Below are positions 1 to 5,450 of a stretch of DNA of 6,312 bases, piece by piece (positions within the stretch are counted from its first letter, which is position 1; each line of letters begins with the position of its first letter). This DNA is from Candidatus Saccharibacteria bacterium UBA6575. Lineage in GTDB: Bacteria; Patescibacteriota; Saccharimonadia; Saccharimonadales; Saccharimonadaceae. The stretch spans positions 18,544 through 24,855 of the forward strand of contig DJJF01000022.1 of assembly GCA_002434005.1 (NCBI GenBank), in the 5' to 3' direction. Position numbers and translations under genes: made by a program. The notes beneath the pieces were generated by a model. It was not told where the DNA came from. It worked only from the letters and a program-made list of their open reading frames with translations, and ran no database searches.

Positions 1-438
1 GCAAAACATTAAAAACATGTGGACAGTCCACTCACCGATTCCTTTCACTTTTGTAAGTTCGGCTATGATCTCGTCATTTGATAAGTCGTCTATGGTATCG
101 AATTGCACTTCACCGTCTAGAATCTTTTGCGCCAAGTCTTGCACGTATCGAGCCTTTGGACGACTAAAGCCAACAGCGCGAAGTCTCTCGATATCAACTT
201 CAAGAATCTGCTCTGGCGTGGGGAACTGATCGTTAAACAGTGCTTTAAATCGTGTTTCTATCGCGCGAGCGGCGCTCACGCTCAGCTGCTGACCAATAAT
301 ACTATCCACCAGCTCTTGGTAATAGTTTTTATGTTTTTCAAAAGTAGGGGCAGGGTAAGTTTCGATCAACAGTTTGATGACGGGATCGTTTTTAGAGAGA
401 TGTTCAAGCGCCTCATCCATCGATTTCGATTGGCTCAT
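1..438 (-). CDS. alkA: DNA-3-methyladenine glycosylase II, AlkA-type (3' end outside window)
   Basis: A monofunctional base-excision repair enzyme that removes alkylated purines such as 3-methyladenine from DNA. The 146 codons seen are open to the window edge. Family landmarks are an N-terminal helix with LSKNDPVIKLL (14-24), SIIGQQLSVSAA (46-57), GFSRPKARYV (90-99), and the helix-hairpin-helix KGIGEWTVHMFLMF (132-145), which is nearly diagnostic for AlkA. The catalytic Asp lies shortly after this motif and is outside the window. Family members of this short type are about 200 residues, so roughly 50-60 are missing. The ATG at 436-438 follows an in-frame TAA directly (439-441), so it is the earliest possible start. 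ATG at codon 7 (418-420) is the alternative. Neither has a clear Shine-Dalgarno. The gene overlaps the MBL gene by 26 bp, so translation is probably coupled. It is the last visible gene of the msrA operon. The family call is firm; the precise substrate range is inferred. Confidence 0.9.
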   Translation of the reverse strand, partial: MSQSKSMDEALEHLSKNDPVIKLLIETYPAPTFEKHKNYYQELVDSIIGQQLSVSAARAIETRFKALFNDQFPTPEQILEVDIERLRAVGFSRPKARYVQDLAQKILDGEVQFDTIDDLSNDEIIAELTKVKGIGEWTVHMFLMFC

Positions 439-1051
439 TTAGCCGTAGATATGTTGCGCCAATTTTCTCTGCGAACATTGGGACCATACGGTCGGCTAAT
501 TCTTTTCCGACTTCGCTTGCGATCGCATCATGAGTTGGGAATGCAAATCGAGGCTTTACCTTTACTAAGAAGTCGAATGCTTCACTCATCCTCATCCAGG
601 GAGCGGCGGTTGGTAGTGCAAGAATGTCGACGGGAGCGTCCGGTAGACTAAACGAATCGCCTGGATAATATAGCCGGTCGTTGACCATTACACCGAGGTT
701 AGCAACAGCAGGAATATCTGGATGGATAATGGCGTGTTCCCCACCAAAGAACTTCAATCTGAATGGACCAATCTGCACGGTTTGGCCTGCTGCTACCGCT
801 TGGTGTTGCAATGTATCTCCGAACTGTCGGGTAATATTCTCGTGCGCATACATAACGACTTCGGGATTATGGGCGGCTATAGCACCAAGTGCATTCGGGT
901 CAAAATGATCGGCATGTTCGTGGGTGACTACAATAGCGACAACACTCTCAAGTGCGGGCAAGTTGGTAGTGTATGCGCCAGGATCAACAAGTAAAAGTTT
1001 TCCATCCTTTTCGAGTGTGAAGCACGCATGCTCATATTTGGTAAGTATCAC
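413..1051 (-). CDS. MBL-fold metal-dependent hydrolase (UlaG/UPF0173-like)
   Basis: A 212-residue, single-domain metallo-beta-lactamase-fold protein without signal peptide, so cytosolic. The metal site looks complete: THEHADHFD (43-51) gives His44, His46, Asp48 and His49; a further histidine comes from GGEH (His106) or His110; Asp132 lies in YYPGDSF; His174 lies in FPTHDA. The short length and the motif order fit the Beta-lactamase_3/UlaG-like group (lactonase or phosphodiesterase-type enzymes) rather than RNase J or glyoxalase II, which are longer or have different spacing. The substrate cannot be read from sequence. The start is GTG (1049-1051), sharing four bases with the msrA stop (GTGA). 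It has a strong AAGGAGG (1056-1062) four bases upstream, so it is translated by re-initiation or from its own ribosome site. Its place between msrA and alkA suggests a role in damage or stress metabolism, but that is inference only. Confidence 0.88.
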   Translation of the reverse strand: MILTKYEHACFTLEKDGKLLLVDPGAYTTNLPALESVVAIVVTHEHADHFDPNALGAIAAHNPEVVMYAHENITRQFGDTLQHQAVAAGQTVQIGPFRLKFFGGEHAIIHPDIPAVANLGVMVNDRLYYPGDSFSLPDAPVDILALPTAAPWMRMSEAFDFLVKVKPRFAFPTHDAIASEVGKELADRMVPMFAEKIGATYLRLNEPIEIDG

Positions 1052-1578
1052 CCTGCCTCCTTAAAGTATTTCGTATATTCCTTACGAGCTTTCACGATTT
1101 TTGGGTCGATCACGATAGAGCAGTAGGGATTTGCTGGATTATTTGTAAAGTAGTCCTGGTGCTCTGGTTCGGCTTCGTAAAACGTATTGAGTGGAGAAAG
1201 CTCGGTTACGATAGGATCATCCCAATTTGTCTGTGCGCGAGTGATTGCCGCCTCAAATTCTTCTTTCTGTTCCTCGTCGGCATAGAACATCGCGCTTCGA
1301 TACTGAGGCCCGGTGTCGGCACCCTGCTGATTCAACGTAGTGGGATTATGCACGAGAAAAAAGATATCGAGTAAATCCTGACTTGGGATCACAGACTCAT
1401 CGAACGTTACCTTCACGCTTTCGGCATGGCCTGTCGATCCAGAAGCTACGCGGTAGTAACTCGCATCTTGCTCCATCCCACCAGTGTATCCGCTAACAGA
1501 TGATTCAACTCCAGTAAGGCGCTGAAAGATAGCGTCTATGCACCAAAAGCAGCCTCCAGCTAGAACATACGTTGTCAT
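1048..1578 (-). CDS. msrA: peptide-methionine (S)-S-oxide reductase
   Basis: Reduces the S-epimer of methionine sulfoxide in oxidised proteins or as free amino acid, using thioredoxin-type reductants in the cytosol. The 176-residue product is full length for MsrA without an MsrB fusion. Motifs are AGGCFWC (7-13) with catalytic Cys10, SGYTGG (29-34), TGHAESVKVTFD (49-60; most relatives have Val-Val or Val-Ile where this has Ser-Val), NPTTLNQQGADTGPQYRS (78-95), and FYEAEPEHQDYF (133-144). Cys13 or Cys153 (in NPYC) could act as resolving cysteine. An in-frame extension to 1653 exists but would run through the divergent promoter and the mutY start. The ATG at 1576-1578 puts GGCFWC at the usual distance from the N-terminus, and the -10 box TATACT ends six bases before it, so the mRNA is probably leaderless. 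First gene of the msrA-MBL-alkA operon. Confidence 0.97.
   Translation of the reverse strand: MTTYVLAGGCFWCIDAIFQRLTGVESSVSGYTGGMEQDASYYRVASGSTGHAESVKVTFDESVIPSQDLLDIFFLVHNPTTLNQQGADTGPQYRSAMFYADEEQKEEFEAAITRAQTNWDDPIVTELSPLNTFYEAEPEHQDYFTNNPANPYCSIVIDPKIVKARKEYTKYFKEAG
1056..1062 (-). promoter_or_regulatory. Shine-Dalgarno of the MBL hydrolase gene
   Basis: The minus strand reads AAGGAGG followed by CAGG and then the GTG start. This site lies inside the last codons of msrA. It settles the non-ATG start of the MBL gene and shows that this organism does use canonical ribosome sites for genes inside operons. Confidence 0.8.
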
Positions 1579-1602
1579 GTATCTAGTATACGTCGCTATA
1601 CT
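1572..1602 (+). promoter_or_regulatory. mutY promoter, leaderless type
   Basis: TTGTCA (1572-1577, five of six consensus bases) lies 19 bases upstream of TATACT (1597-1602). Six bases then separate the -10 box from GTG at 1609, so transcription should begin at or beside the start codon. The -35 overlaps the ATG of msrA on the other strand. The divergent -10 boxes are only six bases apart, so two polymerases cannot occupy both promoters at once. Confidence 0.65.
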
Positions 1603-1607
1603 AGATA
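1580..1607. repeat. 28-bp inverted repeat in the msrA/mutY divergent intergenic
   Basis: Two perfect 11-bp arms (1580-1590, TATCTAGTATA; 1597-1607, TATACTAGATA) flank the six-base centre CGTCGC. The palindrome fills almost the whole 30-bp gap between the two start codons and carries both -10 boxes. It can be explained as a symmetric bidirectional promoter. A dimeric regulator binding the same symmetry is possible but not shown. Confidence 0.85.
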
Positions 1608-1614
1608 GGTGCAA
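1585..1614 (-). promoter_or_regulatory. msrA operon promoter, leaderless type
   Basis: The minus strand has a -10 box TATACT (1585-1590) followed by six bases and the msrA ATG, which places the expected transcription start on or next to the A of the start codon. A weak -35 candidate TTGCAC (1609-1614) lies 18 bases upstream and matches only the first three consensus bases. It includes the GTG start codon of the divergent gene. No Shine-Dalgarno can fit, consistent with leaderless translation. Confidence 0.65.
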
Positions 1615-2412
1615 AGTGAAGAGTTCAAAGAAATGTTGTGGTGGCGAGGGCATGAGTTGTATCGCGATATGCCGTGGCGAAGTGATATACGGCCGTACTA
1701 TGTATTAGTTAGCGAATTAATGTTGCAGCAAACACAAGTTACTCGAGTAGTACCAAAGTTTAATGCGTTTATTGAACGGTTTCCCAATGAGCGAGTATTG
1801 GCGGATGCCGATCTTTCGGATGTGTTAGTGCAATGGCAAGGGCTTGGCTACAATCGGCGTGCGAAGTTCTTGCACGATGCAGCAAAGATGATTACAACGC
1901 GTTTTAAGGGCGCCTTTCCCGAGGCAGAATCGGACATTCTTGCGCTACCAGGCGTAGGAGAGAACACTGCGGGTGCGATTGGGGCATATGCCTTCAATAA
2001 GCCGAGAATATTCGTGGAAACAAATGTAAGAACGGTCTATATCCATCATTTCTTCGAGGATGACAATGTGGTTAATGATTCGGCGATACGCACGTTACTC
2101 GCGAGTACGATTGACACAGAGCATCCGCGTGAATTTTATTGGGCGTTAATGGACTACGGCGCATGGTTGAAGGCGAACGGTATACGTACAAACAGCCGGA
2201 GCAAACATTATATTAAACAATCTCCTCTAGAAGGCAGTGTTCGTCAGGTCCGTGGGAAAATCATATCGGCTCTCGCGAATGATCCTAAGCTACCCGTAGC
2301 AACACTTCATAAACGGGTGGCTGGCGACAATCGATTTGACTTGGCATTATCGGGTTTAGAGCGCGACGGCCTGGTATCTGTTCGCGCAGGCTATGTTAGG
2401 TTGACCAAATAG
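1609..2412 (+). CDS. mutY: MutY-like adenine DNA glycosylase, Fe-S-cluster-free
   Basis: A HhH-GPD superfamily base-excision enzyme of 267 residues; the classical family role is removing A mispaired with 8-oxoG or G. Landmarks are DMPWR (20-24), SELMLQQTQV (35-44) with the catalytic Glu36, WQGLGYNRRA (76-85), the helix-hairpin-helix LPGVGENTAGAI (113-124), and VETNVRTVYIHHFF (136-149). Oddities: Glu137 occupies the position of the usual catalytic Asp (family pattern DxNV). After MDYGAWL (181-187) the four cysteines of the [4Fe-4S] loop are absent, and the whole protein has no cysteine. The C-terminal NUDIX-like 8-oxoG-sensing domain is missing. Residues 211-267 look instead like a short winged-helix tail. 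GTG 1609 is preferred over ATG 1633 because the promoter sits six bases upstream and the N-terminal helix needs these residues. Diverges from msrA. The family is clear; substrate specificity is uncertain. Confidence 0.9.
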   Translation: MQSEEFKEMLWWRGHELYRDMPWRSDIRPYYVLVSELMLQQTQVTRVVPKFNAFIERFPNERVLADADLSDVLVQWQGLGYNRRAKFLHDAAKMITTRFKGAFPEAESDILALPGVGENTAGAIGAYAFNKPRIFVETNVRTVYIHHFFEDDNVVNDSAIRTLLASTIDTEHPREFYWALMDYGAWLKANGIRTNSRSKHYIKQSPLEGSVRQVRGKIISALANDPKLPVATLHKRVAGDNRFDLALSGLERDGLVSVRAGYVRLTK

Positions 2413-2430
2413 GGAATTAACCCGCATACT
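2401..2430 (+). promoter_or_regulatory. promoter of the secreted/membrane protein pair, leaderless type
   Basis: TTGACC (2401-2406, five of six consensus bases), an 18-base spacer, and CATACT (2425-2430) are followed by AAAGAA and the ATG at 2437. The -35 box lies in the last codons of mutY. The six-base distance from the -10 box to the start codon repeats what is seen at msrA and mutY, implying a leaderless mRNA separate from or added to mutY read-through. Confidence 0.65.
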
Positions 2431-2436
2431 AAAGAA

Positions 2437-2967
2437 ATGAAATTGCCGATTATTGCTCTTATTGCCCTCGCGGTGGGTGGCTTCGTGTGGGCTTCTGCGC
2501 AGAATGCTCAGGCGGCAACAACAATTACTCCCGAAGTGGTCGCAAGAGTTCGATCGCGCTGCGTCGAAAACCAAGCCGCGTTAAATCGCCTGCACAAAAC
2601 GGACGCATTCATACGTACTGATAGAGGAAACCTGTACCGTACGATCAGCGATAAACTCATGGTTCCATTGAACCGTCGCCTGGCATCTAATCGCCTTGAT
2701 GCTGGCAGTTTACTAACAATCACGTCTGAATATAACAGCGAATATAACCGCTTCTACAAAGCGTACATCGACTACGACACTGCTCTTTCTAAAGTGCTCG
2801 ATATCGACTGCAGCCGCGAACCTGTAGCATTCTACAACGCACTTATTGATGCTCGCACAAAACGCGATCGGGTAGCTGAAAGTATCGTAAAGATTAAAGA
2901 TTTGATTCGTCAGTACGGCGTTGCGTTTACAGACTTCAAGACGAATTACGAAAAGGAAAACCCATGA
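2437..2967 (+). CDS. secreted helical protein of unknown family
   Basis: I do not recognise a characterised family. The 176-residue product begins with a classical signal peptide: MK, a hydrophobic stretch at about 4-19, and an AQA site giving likely cleavage after Ala26. The mature part (about 150 residues) appears mostly alpha-helical and charged, with an aromatic-rich middle (SEYNSEYNRFYKAYIDYD, 97-114). It has only two cysteines, Cys42 and Cys125, which could form one disulfide after export. No lipobox, transmembrane helix or LPXTG-like anchor is visible after the signal, so it is probably released or bound to a partner. It overlaps the next gene by four bases (ATGA), suggesting the two products work together. 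I recall similar hypothetical proteins in Saccharibacteria, but this was not searched. Confidence 0.85.
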   Translation: MKLPIIALIALAVGGFVWASAQNAQAATTITPEVVARVRSRCVENQAALNRLHKTDAFIRTDRGNLYRTISDKLMVPLNRRLASNRLDAGSLLTITSEYNSEYNRFYKAYIDYDTALSKVLDIDCSREPVAFYNALIDARTKRDRVAESIVKIKDLIRQYGVAFTDFKTNYEKENP

Positions 2968-3335
2968 ACGACCCGTACTCCGAACATCACGAATCGTTGG
3001 GTGTGCGCACGGTTAGGGCTCATCAGTTCTTCAGCATGATCGTACTCGTAGTGCTTATCTCACTTTTTTTGGTATACGTAGCTCTGAGCCTGTACCAAAG
3101 CAGCGGTACGGTCCAGCTCGACCTATCACGGCCTGGCTATGATAGTGCGCGGGTTGAAGCTTCTAAAGACAACGAAGTATTCAAGGGTTTTTCTGCAGAC
3201 GGCAAGATTATCAAGTCGGCACTGAATGAGTTTGATACGATGTACCGTGATAAAGCTGCCGAAGCCCTCATTGATATCGGTAACTTCTCAGGCGACGCAT
3301 TAAGCGATGCAACGCTAATGCTCGATCGCGACTAG
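2964..3335 (+). CDS. small single-pass membrane protein of unknown family
   Basis: A 123-residue protein with a short N-terminal segment containing Arg15, Arg18 and His20, one strong transmembrane helix at about 22-44, and a roughly 80-residue C-terminal part (TVQLDLSRPGYDSARVE, 49-65, then mixed helix). The positive charges before the helix predict N-inside, C-outside topology. The ATG overlaps the stop of the upstream secreted protein, and AAGGA (2953-2957) lies six bases upstream, so this is a coupled two-gene unit. No enzymatic motif is visible. A plausible but unproven reading is an envelope anchor or partner for the secreted product. The gene ends only three bases from the end of the convergent channel gene. 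Confidence 0.82.
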   Translation: MNDPYSEHHESLGVRTVRAHQFFSMIVLVVLISLFLVYVALSLYQSSGTVQLDLSRPGYDSARVEASKDNEVFKGFSADGKIIKSALNEFDTMYRDKAAEALIDIGNFSGDALSDATLMLDRD

Positions 3336-3338
3336 TAC

Positions 3339-4217
3339 TTACTTTTTGATCGATGCAGCGGGGAATGGTGCGACCGCCAATCGGATATGACGTTCTTCAA
3401 ATGCCTCAAGTAGGCGTCGGCGCATTTCCGATATGACACCCCATTGATCACTCGGCTGCGTCTTGCCAGCCACGATAACTTCAACGGAGCTACCAGTTAT
3501 CTCGCCAACTGAAACAAATGTTGGCGGACTTAGAATCTTATCTTTCCATTTATCTTCTTCACCCAGCGATTTGCCAGTGGCATCAATGATTTCGGCGACC
3601 AAATCAATGTCTGTTTCGGGGTGAAGTAGCATAGTAAATCGAGCCATACTGTAACCCATAGTCTTATTTATGACATGCTGAATCATGCCATTGGGGAAGT
3701 AGTGTACGTTTCCATCGACATCACGAAGCACCGTACTTCGTGTTCCGATTCGTTCTACCGTGCCAGAAAAACCTTCGATATCAACAACATCACCTACGCG
3801 GTACTGGTTTTCGGAAATGATAAAAATACCAGACAAAAAATCTTTAATGAGAGACTGTGCGCCAAAACCGAGTGCGATTCCAATGATACCGGCGCTCGCA
3901 AATAGTGGAGCTAGGTCAGATGTAATATTCGGATTGTAAACACGCAGCGCTGCATAGGCTGCGGTGAGAACAATCACGAGCCGCCAAATACTTGTAAACA
4001 AGCTAACGAGTGTCTTTTGGCGCTTCTCAATATCTTTTTTATGCCATGAGCGGTGACGTGCACCTTTTACCGCTCGTTTTACGATGAACGCCACTAAGCG
4101 AGTGCCAGCAAAGTATGCCACCAATGCGACTGCACCGATTAGAGCAAAATCTGCCCAGTGACTGTTAATCCAGTCACCCCAATCCTTAAATAACTGTTGG
4201 TTTTGGAGGTCGTTCAT
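3339..4217 (-). CDS. mscS: small-conductance mechanosensitive ion channel, MscS family
   Basis: A membrane channel that opens under bilayer tension and releases solutes on hypo-osmotic shock. The 292-residue product matches the size of the minimal MscS. Predicted helices are TM1 about 24-46, TM2 about 73-94, and the pore-lining TM3 about 104-134, with the Gly/Ala-rich LFASAGIIGIALGFGAQSLI (105-124) and KDFLSGIFI (125-133). The family's beta-domain follows at YRVGDVVDIEGFSGTVERIG (139-158) and RDVDGNVHYFPN. An alpha/beta C-terminal region ends near EERHIRLAVAPFP. A longer in-frame start at 4322 is rejected because it would run back across the divergent promoter and into the neighbouring gene. 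ATG 4215-4217 lies seven bases after the -10 TATACT, giving a leaderless mRNA. No gene partner on the same strand is visible. Confidence 0.95.
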   Translation of the reverse strand: MNDLQNQQLFKDWGDWINSHWADFALIGAVALVAYFAGTRLVAFIVKRAVKGARHRSWHKKDIEKRQKTLVSLFTSIWRLVIVLTAAYAALRVYNPNITSDLAPLFASAGIIGIALGFGAQSLIKDFLSGIFIISENQYRVGDVVDIEGFSGTVERIGTRSTVLRDVDGNVHYFPNGMIQHVINKTMGYSMARFTMLLHPETDIDLVAEIIDATGKSLGEEDKWKDKILSPPTFVSVGEITGSSVEVIVAGKTQPSDQWGVISEMRRRLLEAFEERHIRLAVAPFPAASIKK

Positions 4218-4220
4218 GTG

Positions 4221-4229
4221 TGCTAGTAT
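4221..4229 (+). promoter_or_regulatory. tsaC-trmB promoter with extended -10
   Basis: The plus strand reads TGC-TAGTAT, an extended -10 (TG 4221-4222, TAGTAT 4224-4229). It occupies the same base pairs as the mscS -10 on the opposite strand. Both lie within the 13-bp palindrome TGCTA-GTA-TAGCA (4221-4233). No convincing -35 is visible. The start codon at 4240 is ten bases further, allowing a leader of only about four bases. Confidence 0.55.
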
Positions 4230-4252
4230 AGCATGTGATATGAAGGTGTTCA
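4225..4252 (-). promoter_or_regulatory. mscS promoter with extended -10
   Basis: The minus strand reads TGC-TATACT, an extended -10 (TATACT at 4225-4230, TG at 4232-4233), then seven bases and the mscS ATG. A -35 candidate TGAACA (4247-4252, four of six consensus bases) lies 16 bases upstream and falls inside the opening codons of the divergent tsaC-like gene. The expected transcription start coincides with the start codon. Confidence 0.62.
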
Positions 4253-4794
4253 CATCTGTAAACGACCCACAAATCGCCAGCATTTTGCGTTCTGGTGGTA
4301 TTGGCGTGCTACGGACCGACACCCTGTATGGCTTAGTAGCCGATAGTTTGAACGAATCGGCAGTACGGAGAATCTATGAACTAAAGGGTCGCGACGATGA
4401 CAAGTCACCGATTGTGCTCATTAGCTCGATCGACCAAGTCTTCGATGAGCTGAGCCAAGAGCATGCGGCGTACGTTAATGATGTATGGCCAGGGCGAGTC
4501 AGCGTGATTATTCCTTCACGTCAGGCACCCACATGGATACGGCGTGCAAATGATTCAGTTGCATACCGTATGCCAGCGAATGATACTCTTCGCGAACTGA
4601 TTGACAGTACTGGCCCGCTAATAGCACCAAGTGCCAATCCACAGGGTATGCAACCAGCAATGAACATACGAGAAGCGAAGTATTATTTTGGTGACAAAGT
4701 CGATTTTTATGTAGATGCAGGCACGGTAGAAGATCCGCGACCGTCGCAAATTGTAAAGCTTGAACCAAACGGTGGGGTTACGCGCATTCGATGA
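4240..4794 (+). CDS. tsaC: L-threonylcarbamoyladenylate synthase, YrdC/TsaC type
   Basis: Makes threonylcarbamoyl-AMP from threonine, bicarbonate and ATP, the first step of t6A37 formation on ANN-decoding tRNAs, in the cytosol. The 184 residues cover one YrdC domain without the C-terminal Sua5 extension. Motifs are GVLRTDTLYGLVADS (22-36; most relatives have Pro-Thr-Asp-Thr, here Arg25 replaces Pro), ELKGRDDDKSPIVLI (47-61), DVWPGRVSVII (81-91), VAYRMPAND (107-115), GPLIAPSANPQG (125-136), and the closing SQIVKLEPNGGVTRIR. ATG 4240 is chosen over ATG 4216 because the upstream one lies before the -10 box and would add eight residues ahead of the usual domain edge. The stop overlaps the trmB start (ATGA), so the two tRNA modification genes form one operon. 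Confidence 0.93.
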   Translation: MKVFTSVNDPQIASILRSGGIGVLRTDTLYGLVADSLNESAVRRIYELKGRDDDKSPIVLISSIDQVFDELSQEHAAYVNDVWPGRVSVIIPSRQAPTWIRRANDSVAYRMPANDTLRELIDSTGPLIAPSANPQGMQPAMNIREAKYYFGDKVDFYVDAGTVEDPRPSQIVKLEPNGGVTRIR

Positions 4795-5441
4795 TCGATC
4801 CCAACAACTTTGTCATCGCCAGAAAGCGCAAGAAGTACAAGTTTGCCAAATTCGCAAACTCGCCGCTTTGTTTTGAATTTGAGCAGTGGCAAAAAACAGA
4901 TTCAATCGATGCAATTGAACTTGGTGCAGGTACCGCGCTATTTTCTGTAGAACTTGCAACACGGCATCCTGACCAGCGGTTTGTTGCGATTGATGTAAAA
5001 GCCGATCGTTTGCAAAAAGGTGCATATGTAGCCGCAGAGCATGGACTTACTAACGTACAATTCCTGCGTGCTCGGGCTGATCAGCTACCTGAATGTTTTG
5101 GGCCTAAGTCATTGCAATCAATCTGGCTAACATTTCCAGATCCGTTTCCAAAAAAACGGAGTGCGGGTAGGCGCATGACGCATCCAACATTTCTTGCAAT
5201 CTATGAGTCGCTGCTCGCAAAAAATGGCTCATTTATTCTAAAGCACGATAACCCAACATTCTTCCAGTGGAGCCTAGAGCAATTAGTGCGCGAAAAATGG
5301 CACATTGGCGAACTAAGTTTCGACTTGCATGAATCGAGTCTAAATGACGACTATAAAATCATGACAACCTATGAAGAGCGCTGGTTATCAGAAGGCTTAA
5401 CAACAAATTTTGTTAAAGCAGTTCCTACGGCTACGAAATAA
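4791..5441 (+). CDS. trmB: tRNA (guanine-N7-)-methyltransferase
   Basis: Transfers a methyl group from S-adenosylmethionine to N7 of G46 in the tRNA variable loop. The 216-residue product has the TrmB order: a basic N-terminal segment (RKRKKYKFAKF, 11-21) for RNA contact; SAM motif I IELGAGTALFSVELA (42-56); acidic motif II IDVKADR (67-73); the family signature WLTFPDPFPKKRSAGRRM (112-129) with catalytic-site Asp117; LKHDN (150-154); and the C-terminal TTYEERWLSEG (192-202), equivalent to the usual TxYE/TxFE box. The start overlaps the upstream stop by ATGA. The only purine-rich stretch (GGTGGGG, 4771-4777) is 13 bases away, so translation is probably by coupling. The end lies nine bases from the end of the convergent gene. 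Confidence 0.96.
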   Translation: MIDPNNFVIARKRKKYKFAKFANSPLCFEFEQWQKTDSIDAIELGAGTALFSVELATRHPDQRFVAIDVKADRLQKGAYVAAEHGLTNVQFLRARADQLPECFGPKSLQSIWLTFPDPFPKKRSAGRRMTHPTFLAIYESLLAKNGSFILKHDNPTFFQWSLEQLVREKWHIGELSFDLHESSLNDDYKIMTTYEERWLSEGLTTNFVKAVPTATK

Positions 5442-5450
5442 TCCATAGCA

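Noticed and set aside
127..651. Plus-strand open frame of 174 codons
   Set aside because: It lies antisense across alkA and the MBL hydrolase gene, both with clear family motifs, and its translation has no recognisable domain.
1579..1653. 25-residue N-terminal extension of MsrA
   Set aside because: It would cross the palindromic divergent promoter and the start of mutY; starting at 1578 gives the normal MsrA N-terminus before the GCFWC motif.
3323..3354. Possible terminator hairpin around cgatc...gatcg with a T-run between
   Set aside because: The arms are only five bases, the T-run lies in the loop rather than after the stem, and no GC-rich stem can be drawn.
4218..4322. 35-residue N-terminal extension of the MscS protein
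   Set aside because: It overlaps the coding start of the tsaC-like gene and lies upstream of the mscS -10 box.
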